NCBI GenBank assembly: GCA_964291445.2
Contig: OZ219862.1
Coordinates: forward strand, 558,001 to 622,000
DNA: 64,000 nt
Reading direction: 5' to 3'
Source: JAPOXR01 sp964291445
GTDB taxonomy: Bacteria > Pseudomonadota > Alphaproteobacteria > Rhodobacterales > Rhodobacteraceae
Below are positions 35,673 to 45,361 of the stretch, piece after piece. The position numbers were made by a program, and so were the translations under genes. The stretch's first letter is position 1. Every line of letters starts with the position of its first letter. A model generated the notes under the pieces. That model was not told where the DNA came from. It did no database searches and was given only the letters and a program-made list of their open reading frames with translations.

Positions 35673-37298
35673 ATGCTTCCCGGCCGGATGATGCATCGGG
35701 ATCTGTCGGTCATCGACATCCTGAAACACGCCGCCGATGCCTTTCCCCATGCCGAAATCGTCTCGCGGCTGCCGGGGGGCACGCTGCACCGCCACGGCTA
35801 CCCGGCGGCATACCGGCGGGCCGCAAGGCTTGCCCACGCCCTGGTCAGGCTGGGGATCGAGCCGGGCGACCGGGTTGCCACGCTCGCCTGGAACAGCTTT
35901 CGGCATTTCGAGCTCTATTACGGCATTTCCGGCATCGGCGCCGTGTGTCACACCATCAACCCGCGACTGTTCAGGGATCAGCTGGCATATATCGCCCGCC
36001 ATGCCGAGGACAGCATCGTCTTCGTTGATGCCGATCTGGTTTCGGTTGCCGAAAAGCTTTCCGAGGATTGCCCCGGCATCGGCAGATTCGTCATCCTGGC
36101 GAACCGTGAGGGGATGCCGGAGACCAACCTGCCGGGATTGGCCTGCTACGAGGAGCTGATCGCCGGCGAGGATGCGGAATTCGACTGGCCGGAGGTCGAC
36201 GAGCGGGCGGCAGCAGCGCTCTGCTACTCGTCGGGGACCACGGGGAGCCCGAAGGGTGTCCTCTACAGCCATCGTTCGACAGTCCTGCACGCGCTCGGCC
36301 TCGCCGCATCCTGCGTCGTTCCCTACGGGATTGGCAGCACCATCATGCCGGTGGTGCCGATGTTCCATGTGCAGGCCTGGGGGCAGGCGCATGTGGCGCC
36401 GATGACCGGCTCGGGGCTGGTGCTGCCCGGGCGCCAACTCGACGGCGCGAGCATCGTCGAGTTGATCGAGACCGAACGGGTCGCCATCGCCGTCGGGGTG
36501 CCGACCATCTGGCTCGGCCTCTTGGCCGAGTTGCGCCAGCAGGGCGCAAGGCGGATCCCGCTCGGGCATTTGATCACCGGCGGCGCCGCCGCCCCCTTGG
36601 CCATGATCAGGGAACTGGAGGAAGATTTCGGGATCAATGTCATCCAGGGCTGGGGAATGACCGAGACTGGCCCGGTTTGTGCGCTCGGTGCCGAGGGCCC
36701 GGAATTGCCTGCTGGCGGCGACGAGCGATTGGCCATGAAACTGAAACAGCGGCGGCTGTTCGGCGTGGAGTTTCGCCTGGTGGATGATGACGGGGAAGAG
36801 GTTCCTGCCGACGGCGCCAGCCGGGGCGAGCTGCAGTGCCGGGGGCACTGGATCGCCGATGGCTATTTTGGCGATGATTGCGGCGGTCCCCTCACCGCGG
36901 ATGGCTGGCTGAAGACCGGCGACGTTGCCACCCTGGCCGGCGGCGGCTTGATGCAGATCAGTGACCGCACCAAGGACCTCATCAAGTCGGGTGGCGAGTG
37001 GATCAGCTCGATTGACCTGGAAGACCAGGTCATGACCCATCCCGGCGTCGCCGAGGCGGCGGCCATCGCCGTGCCCGATCGGCGCTGGCAGGAACGCCCG
37101 GCGATCATTGCCGTCGCCAGGGATGGCAGCGGGTTGCAGCCGGAGGATATTCGCCGACATTTGCACGGTCGGGTAGCAACCTGGTGGGTGCCGGAGGAGA
37201 TCATCCTGGTCGGCGAGCTTCCACACACCGCAACCGGCAAGGTCTCCAAGCTTCGGCTGCGGGAGATGTACCGGAATGGAAATTTGCCAACTGGCTGA
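35673..37298 (+). CDS. Long-chain or medium-chain acyl-CoA ligase (AMP-forming)
   Basis: 541 residues. ANL-superfamily adenylate-forming enzyme: P-loop YSSGTTGSPKGV (about residue 187), GWGMTETGP (A5), GWLKTGDVA (A7), DRTKDLIKSGGEW (A8) and the catalytic lysine in TATGKVSK near the C-terminus. The N-terminus LPGRMMHRDLSVIDILKHAA is typical of the fatty-acid or alkanoate ligase group. ATG 35673 has AAGGGG about six bases ahead. Substrate chain unknown. Convergent with the FAD oxidase gene. Confidence 0.9.
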   Translation: MLPGRMMHRDLSVIDILKHAADAFPHAEIVSRLPGGTLHRHGYPAAYRRAARLAHALVRLGIEPGDRVATLAWNSFRHFELYYGISGIGAVCHTINPRLFRDQLAYIARHAEDSIVFVDADLVSVAEKLSEDCPGIGRFVILANREGMPETNLPGLACYEELIAGEDAEFDWPEVDERAAAALCYSSGTTGSPKGVLYSHRSTVLHALGLAASCVVPYGIGSTIMPVVPMFHVQAWGQAHVAPMTGSGLVLPGRQLDGASIVELIETERVAIAVGVPTIWLGLLAELRQQGARRIPLGHLITGGAAAPLAMIRELEEDFGINVIQGWGMTETGPVCALGAEGPELPAGGDERLAMKLKQRRLFGVEFRLVDDDGEEVPADGASRGELQCRGHWIADGYFGDDCGGPLTADGWLKTGDVATLAGGGLMQISDRTKDLIKSGGEWISSIDLEDQVMTHPGVAEAAAIAVPDRRWQERPAIIAVARDGSGLQPEDIRRHLHGRVATWWVPEEIILVGELPHTATGKVSKLRLREMYRNGNLPTG

Positions 37299-37301
37299 CC
37301 G

Positions 37302-38728
37302 TCAGCGGGGGGCGGGTTGACGCATTGGCAGCGCCGCCCCCGGATTCATGATGCCGGCCGGGTCGAGGGCGTCCTTGATTCGTCGCATCATCGAGACCAG
37401 CGCCGGGTCGGCATGCGCCATGAACTCACCGACATAGAGCCTGCCGATGCCGTGTTCGGCAGAAGTCGAGCCGCCAAGGCGGCGCACGACCCGGTGGACC
37501 GCCTCCTTCACCTGCTCCCTGCCGATGGCGGTGCTGGCAAGCCCGCCAGCGGGAGGGAAGACATTGAAATGCAGGTTGCCGTCGCCGAGATGACCAAAGC
37601 AGTTGATGCGAAAATCGCCGAGTGCGGCAATTTCGGCCGCGGCCTCGTCGATGAAGCGGGCGATCGACCCTGTCGGCACCGAGAGATCATGCGATGACAC
37701 CGACCCCACTTTCCGGTTCGCCTCGGGAATTGCCTCCCGGATCTTCCACAAATTCAGGCGCTGCGCCTCAGTGGCCGGGAAGGCGCCGTCCGTCACCAAC
37801 GCCCGGTCGGCAGCAGCAGCGGCGGCATCGGCAAGCCGGTCGGCGGCGCCGAATTCGATGTCGCTCGACAATTCCACCAGCACCATCCAGTTCGGCCGAG
37901 ACGATATGGGCCAGCTGAACCGGTCCTGCTGCTGCTCGAGAAACTCGAGCCCGACCCCGCTGATCAGCTCGAAGGCCGAGACAAGTGATTCGAACCGGTC
38001 CCGGAACAGGCCAAGCAGGCTGACCGCCGCCGCTGGCGAGGGGATGGCCAGCAATGCGGCGGCGCAGTCGGCCGGGCGGCGAAACAGCTTCAGCCGGGCG
38101 GCGGTTATGACACCGAGCGTCCCTTCCGATCCGATGAAAAGATTCCTGAGATCATAGCCGGCATTGTCCTTCCTGAGCGAGGTCAGCCCGTCCCAGATCC
38201 GTCCATCCGGCAGCACCACTTCAAGCCCGATGCACAAATCCCTGGCATTGCCGTATCTGAGTACGTGGACACCGCCGGCATTGGTGGCCAGATTGCCGCC
38301 GATCTGGCAGCTGCCCCGCGCCGCCAGCGACAGCGGGAACTGCCGGTCCACGGCCGCGGCCTCGGCATGTACATTCTCGAGGATGCAGCCAGCCTCGACG
38401 GTGATGAGGTTCTCGTCAGGGTTGATCTGGCGGATCGCCGCCAACCTTTCGAGCGACAGGATCAGCGGCGTTGGCAAATCCCGCGGCAACTGGCCACCGA
38501 CGAGGCCGGTGCCGCCGCCACGGGGTATCACTGCGACCCGCAATTCGTTGCAGCGGCGGATGACCGCTGCCACCCCGGCCACCGATGCCGGCGCCAGGAC
38601 CAGCGCATCCTGCCGGCCGAGCAGCCCTCTCGGATCCTCGCCATACCGTTCGGTGTCTGGAGCGGCGGCCCACCGGCCAGAAGGTGGAATTCCCCGGCCA
38701 GTTCGGGAGTCACCGGGTTGAGCTGCAT
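37302..38728 (-). CDS. GlcD/D-lactate dehydrogenase-type FAD oxidoreductase with an N-terminal frameshift
   Basis: FAD_binding_4 domain plus FAD-oxidase C-terminal domain, as in glycolate oxidase subunit D, D-lactate or D-2-hydroxyglutarate dehydrogenases. Visible: PRGGGTGLVGGQ, ARGSCQIGGNLATNAGG, GSEGTLGVI and late GHLGDGNLHFN and EHGIG. The family start LNPVTPELAGEF is in a different frame, from ATG 38728, and joins the main frame (DTERYGEDPRGLL) only through a shift near 38660-38680. Either a true frameshift or a sequencing error; if real, translation could restart inside and lose part of the flavin-binding domain. Oxidises a 2-hydroxyacid; which one is unknown. Confidence 0.8.
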
Positions 38729-38743
38729 GATGCTCAACCCGCC

Positions 38744-39331
38744 TCAACCGGCATCGGTCCTTCCGCGCCGGTCGCTACGGAGATTTGCATAGAGGACATG
38801 GTTGCGCCATCGTCCGTGAATCTGCAGGTAGCTTTGGGCCACGCCCTCGTATTTGAACCCGGTCTTTTCCAGCAGCCGGCGGGACGGCACGTTGGATGGC
38901 AGGCAGGCCGCTTCCACCCTGCTCAGGCCGATTTCCTCGAAAGCATGCCAAACCACGGCATTGATCGCCTCCTGCATGTAGCCCCGCCGGCTGAATTTCT
39001 CTCCGACCCAGTAGCCGACACTCGCCTTCTGCGCCGGACCAAGCCTGATCTGGTCAAGGGTGATTCCGCCCACCATGATCCCGTCAGCCTGCCGGACCAG
39101 CAACAGCGGCAGGCCGGTTCCGCCGGATGCCGATGATTGCGACCAGCGCACCCGTTCGGCAAAGGACGGTTTCGACAAATGGTCGTCGGTCCAGGTCGGC
39201 TCCCACGGCTCGAGAAAGCCCCGGTTTGCCCGCCGCAATTCGGACCATTGCCGGTAATCGGACTGCTTCGGCAGCCGCAATTCGAGCCGGTCGGTGAACA
39301 GGGGAAGCGGCGGTGTCGAAAGCAGCTTCAT
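38744..39331 (-). CDS. RimJ/RimL-type GNAT acetyltransferase
   Basis: 195 residues. RimJ-like layout: FTDRLELRLPKQSDYRQW near the N-terminus, VGYWVGEKFSRRGYMQEAINA (acetyl-CoA loop, about 110-130), then RVEAACLPSNVPSRRLLEKTGF. Likely acetylates an N-terminal amine, possibly of ribosomal protein S5 as RimJ does, but that is not certain. Its start overlaps the end of the M16 peptidase gene by four bases, so it is part of that operon. Confidence 0.9.
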   Translation of the reverse strand: MKLLSTPPLPLFTDRLELRLPKQSDYRQWSELRRANRGFLEPWEPTWTDDHLSKPSFAERVRWSQSSASGGTGLPLLLVRQADGIMVGGITLDQIRLGPAQKASVGYWVGEKFSRRGYMQEAINAVVWHAFEEIGLSRVEAACLPSNVPSRRLLEKTGFKYEGVAQSYLQIHGRWRNHVLYANLRSDRRGRTDAG

Positions 39332-40590
39332 CGCATCAGCCGCGCCACCAGGGCCTCGACATCCGGAGCCTTGTCCACCTGCCCGAGCACGGCCATCGCC
39401 GCCTCGCCCTTGCCGGCAATTTCGGCGGCAAATTCCTGCACCTCGGCCAGGGTGACCGAATCGTAACGGTCGATGGTCTCGTCGATCGACTCGATCCGGC
39501 CCAATGTTGCCACCATGCCGCCCATGCGCTCGATCCGGTTCATGGCGTTTTCATTTGCCGTGACCATGCCGACCCTGATCTGGTTGCGGGCCTTCTCGAC
39601 CTCGCCGGCGGTGAGTGTCTCCGCCGATTGCCGCAATTCGTCAACACAGATCTCCGCCAGGCCGGCCAACTCGTCCCGCCCGGTGCTGGCATAGATGATG
39701 AAGGTGCCGGTATCGGAACTCGGCGCCATGCTGGCGCCGATCGAGTAGCACAGGCCCCGTCTTTCCCGCGCCTCGGCAAACAGCCTCGAGGAGGAGCCGC
39801 CACCGAGGGTGATCGCCAGGATCCTGGCGGCCGGCTCCCTCGGATCGAGGAGCGGCGGCGCCTCGAATGCCAGCGCAAGATGGGCCTGCTCGATGTCCCG
39901 CTCGATCCGGATCTGCCCCGCCGAAAACCGGCTGGGCTCCGGCGGCGTCCGCTCGCCGGTCGCCGCCCGGCCAAAATGCTGTTCTGCCAGCTCCGTGACC
40001 TGCCGGTGATCCACGTCGCCGGCCGCCGCCAGGATCATTCTTCCGGCCCGGTAATGCTCGTCGACAAAGCCGCGTATGTCGGTCCGGCTGAACGCGGCAA
40101 CGCGGTCGGCGGTGCCGATGATCGGCCATCCGAATGGCTGGTCCGGATAGGCGGTTCGCTGCAGCGCATCAAACAGCGCATCCGATGGCGAGTCCTCGTA
40201 TTCGCCAATCTCGTTCAAGATGACGCCACGCTCGAGTTCGATATCCTCCGGGCGCAACTCCGATTCCAGGATGATGTCCGAGATCAGCTCGATGGCCAGC
40301 GGAACATCCTGGCCAAGCCCACCGGCATAATAGGAGGTGAATTCCTTGCCGGTGCAGGCATTGAGATATCCGCCGACATGCTCGATTGCCCGCGAGATCT
40401 CCAGCGCCGAACGCTTCCTGGTCCCCTTGAATGCCATGTGTTCAAGAAAATGGGCCACGCCGTTCTGGACCGCGCTTTCATGCCGGCCGCCAACCTGCAC
40501 ATGCACCGCCACCGCCGCCGAACGGAACCCGTCCATCCGGTCGGTGGCCACCCGCATGCCGTTGGCAAGGGATGTCAGCCGAGCGCTCAT
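39328..40590 (-). CDS. M16-family zinc metallopeptidase (processing-peptidase-like)
   Basis: 420 residues, two M16 half-barrel domains. The inverted zinc motif HFLEH is at residues 47-51 and the distal Glu is in LERGVILNEIGEYED near residue 125. The second half (GGGSSSRLFAEARERRGLCYS) matches the inactive domain. This alphaproteobacterial group resembles the beta subunit of mitochondrial processing peptidase. Start overlaps the thrC stop by four bases. Substrate unknown. Confidence 0.93.
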   Translation of the reverse strand: MSARLTSLANGMRVATDRMDGFRSAAVAVHVQVGGRHESAVQNGVAHFLEHMAFKGTRKRSALEISRAIEHVGGYLNACTGKEFTSYYAGGLGQDVPLAIELISDIILESELRPEDIELERGVILNEIGEYEDSPSDALFDALQRTAYPDQPFGWPIIGTADRVAAFSRTDIRGFVDEHYRAGRMILAAAGDVDHRQVTELAEQHFGRAATGERTPPEPSRFSAGQIRIERDIEQAHLALAFEAPPLLDPREPAARILAITLGGGSSSRLFAEARERRGLCYSIGASMAPSSDTGTFIIYASTGRDELAGLAEICVDELRQSAETLTAGEVEKARNQIRVGMVTANENAMNRIERMGGMVATLGRIESIDETIDRYDSVTLAEVQEFAAEIAGKGEAAMAVLGQVDKAPDVEALVARLMR

Positions 40591-41987
40591 GATGACGACC
40601 GCGCGGCCACGAACGCCATGACACGCTCCGGATCATTCGGCAGGCGGTTGATCCGTTCGGGGCGCTCACCGATATCGGCCAGCGAATCGGGCAGCTCCGG
40701 CCAAATGCCGCACGCCTCCTCGACCGCTTCCGGGAACTTGGCCGGATGCGCGGTCGCCAGCGTTACCAGCGGCGCTTCCAGCGGTCGGTGCAACTCGCCG
40801 GCAACGGCAATTCCGACCGCGGTATGCGGGCATACCACGAGACCGGTCCGCTGCCTGGTCATCCGGATCGCGGCCATGGTCTGCTGCTCGGAGCAGCTTC
40901 CGCTGTGGAATATGCCCCGCAAATGGTCCAGCACATCCGCCTCGATGGTGAATCCCCCGGCCTTCAGCTGCTGCATCTTTGACCTGACCCGGCCGGCATC
41001 CCGGCCGCAGGCCTCGAACAGGACCCGCTCGAAATTGGAGCTGACCTGGATGTCCATGGACGGGCTGATCGACGCCCGTACCGGCCGGGTTTCGTAGCTG
41101 CCACCGGAAAGCGCCCGGTGCAGGATGTCATTCTGGTTGGTGGCAATGATCAGCCGGTCGATCGGCAGCCCCATCCGGCCTGCCACGTAGCCCGAATAGA
41201 CATCGCCGAAATTGCCGGTCGGAACCGAAAATCCAACTTTCCGGCCCGGCGCCCCCAGGCTCACCGCCGCATGAAAGTAGTAGACGGTCTGGGCGAGAAT
41301 TCGTGCCCAGTTGATCGAATTGATTGCTGCCAGCCGCATCCGGCGGCGGAATTCGTGATCGCCGAACAACGCCTTGACCAGGGCCTGGCAGTCGTCGAAA
41401 TCCCCATCGATGGCAATCGCATGGACGTTCGACTCCTCGGCGGTCGTCATCTGCCGCCGCTGGATGTCGGAGACCCGGCCTTCAGGATAGAGTACGAACA
41501 GATCGACCGTATCCATGCCGCGGAAGGCCTCGATGGCCGCCGAGCCGGTATCACCGCTGGTTGCCCCGAGAATGGTCACCCGGCCCCCGCTCCGGGCCAG
41601 GGCGGCGTCAAGCATCTGCCCGACCATCTGCATGGCAAAATCCTTGAATGCCAGTGTCGGACCGTGAAACAGTTCGAGCAGGAACAGGCCATCACCTGCC
41701 TGGACCAACGGGCAACGGATTTGCCGGTCAAAGCCGCGATAGGCCCGTTCGGCGAATTCCTGCAACTCCGGTTCGGCAAAGTCGTCACCGGTAAACTGCC
41801 GCATGATCGCCACCGCGACATCCTCGTAGCGCCGGCCGGAGAGATCGGAGATCGCCGCCGCATCCAGCTGCGGCCAGCGATCCGGGACGAACAGGCCGCC
41901 ATCCTCGGCCAGTCCGGTCATCATGGCGTCGATGAAACCGCGGCTGGCCGCCTCTCCCCTGGTTGAAACATACCGGATGTCAGACAC
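40587..41987 (-). CDS. thrC: Threonine synthase
   Basis: 466 residues, the long class II form. Converts O-phosphohomoserine to threonine with PLP; the Schiff-base lysine is K115 in LAFKDFAMQ. N-terminal RYVSTRGEAASRGF, GATSGDTGSAAI and PTGNFGDV (phosphate-binding) are present. Together with lysC at 27 kb it serves the aspartate-derived amino acids. It sits 12 bases after SURF1 in the conserved block. Confidence 0.97.
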   Translation of the reverse strand: MSDIRYVSTRGEAASRGFIDAMMTGLAEDGGLFVPDRWPQLDAAAISDLSGRRYEDVAVAIMRQFTGDDFAEPELQEFAERAYRGFDRQIRCPLVQAGDGLFLLELFHGPTLAFKDFAMQMVGQMLDAALARSGGRVTILGATSGDTGSAAIEAFRGMDTVDLFVLYPEGRVSDIQRRQMTTAEESNVHAIAIDGDFDDCQALVKALFGDHEFRRRMRLAAINSINWARILAQTVYYFHAAVSLGAPGRKVGFSVPTGNFGDVYSGYVAGRMGLPIDRLIIATNQNDILHRALSGGSYETRPVRASISPSMDIQVSSNFERVLFEACGRDAGRVRSKMQQLKAGGFTIEADVLDHLRGIFHSGSCSEQQTMAAIRMTRQRTGLVVCPHTAVGIAVAGELHRPLEAPLVTLATAHPAKFPEAVEEACGIWPELPDSLADIGERPERINRLPNDPERVMAFVAARSSS

Positions 41988-41999
41988 TGCCCTTCCCCT

Positions 42000-42692
42000 T
42001 CAGGATTTCGGCTCCCGCCTGATACGCCAAAGCCAGAATGCTGTCATCCCCGCCCAGGCAACGGCCATGGCGAACCAGGTGACGGCATATTGCAGGTGGT
42101 TGTTGGGAATATCGGCGCTGGCCACCGGCCAGGGCTGCAGGTAGTCCGGTCGGACACTGAGCTGACGGGCAACGATCATCACCGGCTCGGTTTCCAGTAC
42201 CTCCGCCATTTGCGGCACCCTCCTTGCAAACCAAATCTTGCCATCCGGCTCCGGGGTGAACAGGCGGTCATGCTCCCGCGGCCAGTGAAGATTGCCCGAG
42301 ACCTCCACCCGGGTCTGCGCCCGCGGCTCGTCGCGGAATCGCTCGGCGATGAATCCCAAATCCACGAGCACGAACCTGCCTTCGGTCGCAAATGCACTGA
42401 TCAGCCGGTATCCCGGGCCAAATCCCTTGCGGCTGGTCAGGACATGGATCTCTTCGCCCGCCAGATGGCCGGCAGCACTCACCGCAAGATAGTTGTGCCG
42501 GTCGGCGGACGGGCTGGCAGGAAGCCCGGAAGGCGAGCCGTGAATGCGGGCATCCATCTCGGCTAGCACAGCCCGCTTCCATTCAAGGCGCTGCAACTGC
42601 CAGACACCGAGGGAGACCAGGACCGCCACCCCCCCGAGGCCGAGAATCACCGCGAAGGCAAGGCTGCGCACCGACAGTCCCCGATTTGTCAT
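42000..42692 (-). CDS. surf1: SURF1-family cytochrome oxidase assembly protein
   Basis: 230 residues with one transmembrane helix at each end (about 12-33 and 199-222) and a periplasmic domain between, the SURF1 architecture. LGVWQLQRLEWK and NNHLQYAVTWFAMA are the signature ends. It assists heme a insertion in the aa3-type oxidase. Lies between ctaE and thrC. Confidence 0.93.
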   Translation of the reverse strand: MTNRGLSVRSLAFAVILGLGGVAVLVSLGVWQLQRLEWKRAVLAEMDARIHGSPSGLPASPSADRHNYLAVSAAGHLAGEEIHVLTSRKGFGPGYRLISAFATEGRFVLVDLGFIAERFRDEPRAQTRVEVSGNLHWPREHDRLFTPEPDGKIWFARRVPQMAEVLETEPVMIVARQLSVRPDYLQPWPVASADIPNNHLQYAVTWFAMAVAWAGMTAFWLWRIRREPKS

Positions 42693-42732
42693 GGCGATTG
42701 CGGCAGCACCCTGCCAGCCGGTTGGCAGGGAG

Positions 42733-43524
42733 TCACCCTCCCCAGATATAGACCGCGGCAAACAGGAACAGCCAGACCACGTCCACGAAGTGCCAGTACC
42801 AGGCGGCGGCCTCGAACCCGACATGCGATTCCGGGGTGAAATGTCCCCTGAGGGCCCGCATCAGGCAGACGAAAAGGAAGATCGTGCCGATGATGACGTG
42901 GGCACCGTGGAACCCGGTCGCCATGAAGAAGGTGGCGCCATAGATATTGCCCGAATATCCGAAGGCGGCATGGCCGTATTCATAGGCCTGGAGACCGGTG
43001 AATGCCACGCCGAGCAGGATGGCGATGACCAGCCCGTTCACCAAATCCTTGCGGTTGTTCTCATGGGCAATGGCGTGGTGCGCCCAGGTCGCCGCTGCAC
43101 CGGATGCCAGCAGGATGAGGGTGTTGATCAATGGCAAATGCCAGGGATCGAAGGTCTCGATTCCGACCGGGGGCCAAACTCCGCCTGTCCCCTCCTCCAT
43201 CGGGTACATGGCATGCTTGAAGAAATTCCAGAACCACACCGAAAAGAACATGATCTCCGACATGACGAACAAGATGAAGCCGTAGCGAAGTCCGATCTGC
43301 ACCACCGGCGTATGGTCGCCGGTTTGCGATTCTGTGATCACGTCCGACCACCACGCCACCATGGTGTAGGCCACAAGCACAAACCCGATCAGCAGTATCC
43401 AGGGGCCGTAATCGTGAAAGAACAGTACCGCACCGAACAGCATGGTGAAGCCGCCTATGGCGCCGATGAAGGGCCAGACCGACGGGTTCAGAATGTGATA
43501 GTCATGATTTTTTTCGTGCGCCAT
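42733..43524 (-). CDS. ctaE: Cytochrome c oxidase subunit III
   Basis: 263 residues, seven helices. Family stretches: HDYHILNPSVWPF at the N-terminus, EIMFFSVWFWNFFKHA, TGFHGAHVIIGTIFL and AAWYWHFVDVVWLFLF. Part of the inner-membrane aa3-type oxidase. AGGACC seven bases upstream of ATG 43524. Short gap to SURF1. Confidence 0.97.
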   Translation of the reverse strand: MAHEKNHDYHILNPSVWPFIGAIGGFTMLFGAVLFFHDYGPWILLIGFVLVAYTMVAWWSDVITESQTGDHTPVVQIGLRYGFILFVMSEIMFFSVWFWNFFKHAMYPMEEGTGGVWPPVGIETFDPWHLPLINTLILLASGAAATWAHHAIAHENNRKDLVNGLVIAILLGVAFTGLQAYEYGHAAFGYSGNIYGATFFMATGFHGAHVIIGTIFLFVCLMRALRGHFTPESHVGFEAAAWYWHFVDVVWLFLFAAVYIWGG

Positions 43525-43526
43525 GC

Positions 43527-44180
43527 TCAAAGGTCCTGACTGGTTGCTTGTTGGCCGGGCTCCAGTTGCGCCAGATTGGCAGGGTCCTGAATACCCGGAC
43601 CCTCAACCCGATGGAAGGTGTATGACAGGATTATGACTCCCAGATCGCGTGTCTCGGCATCGTCGACAATTCCGGGATCGACAAAGAAGCTGACCGGCAT
43701 TTCGACCCGCTCTCCCGGCATCAGCAGCTGCTCCTCGAAGCAGAAACAGTCGATCTTGGTGAAATACGCCCCGACCGAATACGGGTAGACATTGTAGCTC
43801 GCAGATCCGGCCACCGGTGAATTGGTCGGATTATGTGCCTCGTAGAAGGCCAGGTTCTGCTCGCCGACCCTGGTCTCGATCGCACGCTCCAGAGGGCGGA
43901 ATGTCCACGGCATGTCGCTGGACAGCGAGGCGTCGAACCGGACCGTGATCACTTGGTCCAGCACGGTATCCCCGGCCGTCTCGGCAACCAGCGGGGTGCC
44001 GCCGAAACCGGTCACCCGGCAGAACCAGTCATAGAGCGGAACCGACGCCCAGGCTGCGCCGCCCATCACCCCGACCACGGCCAGGAGGGACAGGAGCGAC
44101 TTCCGATTCCGACGGGTAATCGGCATCGGCCTGCCCCGAAACTCGGCCATTATCGGCCTGTTCCGGCGCTCAACCGTCAT
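43527..44180 (-). CDS. ctaG: Cytochrome c oxidase assembly protein CtaG/Cox11
   Basis: 217 residues. One N-terminal helix (about 26-46) then a periplasmic beta-sandwich domain. The copper-binding signature CFCFEEQLL is present (FTKIDCFCFEEQLLMPGE). Delivers copper to the CuB centre of subunit I. Start overlaps the upstream small gene by eleven bases; GGAG seven bases ahead. Confidence 0.97.
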   Translation of the reverse strand: MTVERRNRPIMAEFRGRPMPITRRNRKSLLSLLAVVGVMGGAAWASVPLYDWFCRVTGFGGTPLVAETAGDTVLDQVITVRFDASLSSDMPWTFRPLERAIETRVGEQNLAFYEAHNPTNSPVAGSASYNVYPYSVGAYFTKIDCFCFEEQLLMPGERVEMPVSFFVDPGIVDDAETRDLGVIILSYTFHRVEGPGIQDPANLAQLEPGQQATSQDL

Positions 44181-44361
44181 CGGCCTGCTCCAGCAGCGAT
44201 GGGCGGATCATGTGATCAAAGGCCTCCATCAACTGGCCGCTGGACAGCTTCACCACCGAAATCGCGAACACAAGCAGCACGAAGCCGGCAAGGGCGCCGC
44301 CAACCACCAGGTTGCGCCGTCCCCTCCTGGCATGAAGTTCGTGCTGGCGGGTAATCGGCAT
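44170..44361 (-). CDS. Small single-helix oxidase-operon protein (CoxF/CtaF-like)
   Basis: 63 residues: basic N-terminus (MPITRQHELHARRGRRN), one transmembrane helix (about 18-38), short periplasmic tail. A small protein of this layout is regularly found between ctaB and ctaG in alphaproteobacteria. It overlaps ctaG and starts five bases after the ctaB stop. Probably a small accessory protein of oxidase assembly; no motif proves this. Confidence 0.8.
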   Translation of the reverse strand: MPITRQHELHARRGRRNLVVGGALAGFVLLVFAISVVKLSSGQLMEAFDHMIRPSLLEQADDG

Positions 44362-44365
44362 CAAG

Positions 44366-45316
44366 TCACACCAGATGCGGCCAGGAGAAATACCCGGCCA
44401 GGACAGGCCGCAGGGCGGCATCGGCCGCCAGGGCGGCGAAAATGGCAAACAGGTAGACCAGCGACACCCTGAACATCCGCCTCTCCGCCTTCCAGCCATC
44501 CATCTCGGACTGCCGGTCATTACTCTTCAACAGCACCCATCCAGCCTGCAGGAAGGCAAGATTGCAGATGACGGCAGCGGCCATGGTGACCGGCCCGCCT
44601 GCCTCGCTGACCGCCAGCAACAGGCTCACCGGCACCAGTGCCAGGCTGTAGGCGAATACCTGCAACCGGGTGGCCCGGCTGCCCCTGGCAACCGTCAGCA
44701 TCGGGATGTCGGCTTTGCGGTAGTCGTCACCGACAAACAACGCCAGCGCCCAGAAATGCGGCGGTGTCCAGACGAAGATCAGCAGGAACATCAGCAGCGC
44801 CGGCACCTCGACGCCGCCGGTGACCACCGACCAACCGATGACCGGCGGCAACGCGCCAGCAGCGCCGCCGATGACGATGTTCTGCGGCGTGCGCCGTTTC
44901 AGCAGCATGGTGTAGATCACCGCATAGAAAAATATGGCAAAGGCCAACAGACCGGCAGCCACGAGGTTGGCCGTCAGCCCCAACATGATCACCGAGAGTC
45001 CCGAGAGCCAGGCGCCCAGCATCAGCGCGTCGCCACGCTCGACCCTGCCGGAAGGTATGGGGCGATTCCTGGTCCTGCGCATCAACCGGTCGATATCGGC
45101 ATCCCACCACATGTTCAGGGCGCCGGACGCCCCGGCCCCAATGGCAATGAACAGGATGGATGCCACGGCAATGACCGGATGAATACTGCCCGGAGCCGCG
45201 ATCATGGCGACGGCCGCAGTGAAAACGGCCAGCGACATGACCCGCGGCTTCAGCAGATCGATGCAGTCACTGATCTCCGCGTCGGGCGTCAGCTTGCCGG
45301 CAACAATGTCAACCAA
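44366..45316 (-). CDS. ctaB: Protoheme IX farnesyltransferase (heme O synthase)
   Basis: 316 residues, UbiA-type prenyltransferase with about nine helices. LLKPRVMSLAVFTA near residue 22, the first aspartate motif NMWWDADIDRLMRRTRNRP (about 68-86) and the second YRKADIPML are present. Makes heme O for the oxidase. TTG start at 45316 with only 45 bases between it and ctaC, where ctaD would normally lie. Confidence 0.96.
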   Translation of the reverse strand: MVDIVAGKLTPDAEISDCIDLLKPRVMSLAVFTAAVAMIAAPGSIHPVIAVASILFIAIGAGASGALNMWWDADIDRLMRRTRNRPIPSGRVERGDALMLGAWLSGLSVIMLGLTANLVAAGLLAFAIFFYAVIYTMLLKRRTPQNIVIGGAAGALPPVIGWSVVTGGVEVPALLMFLLIFVWTPPHFWALALFVGDDYRKADIPMLTVARGSRATRLQVFAYSLALVPVSLLLAVSEAGGPVTMAAAVICNLAFLQAGWVLLKSNDRQSEMDGWKAERRMFRVSLVYLFAIFAALAADAALRPVLAGYFSWPHLV

Positions 45317-45361
45317 TGATCTTCATCCGGTGTCGATACCTCGGGCCGCCCGCAAGACCGC

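Noticed and set aside
35607..37226. A 539-residue open frame on the minus strand
   Set aside because: Antisense to the acyl-CoA ligase, which has all ANL motifs. No domain in the antisense product.
39313..41097. A 594-residue open frame on the plus strand
   Set aside because: Antisense to the M16 peptidase and thrC genes; composition is typical of a shadow frame.
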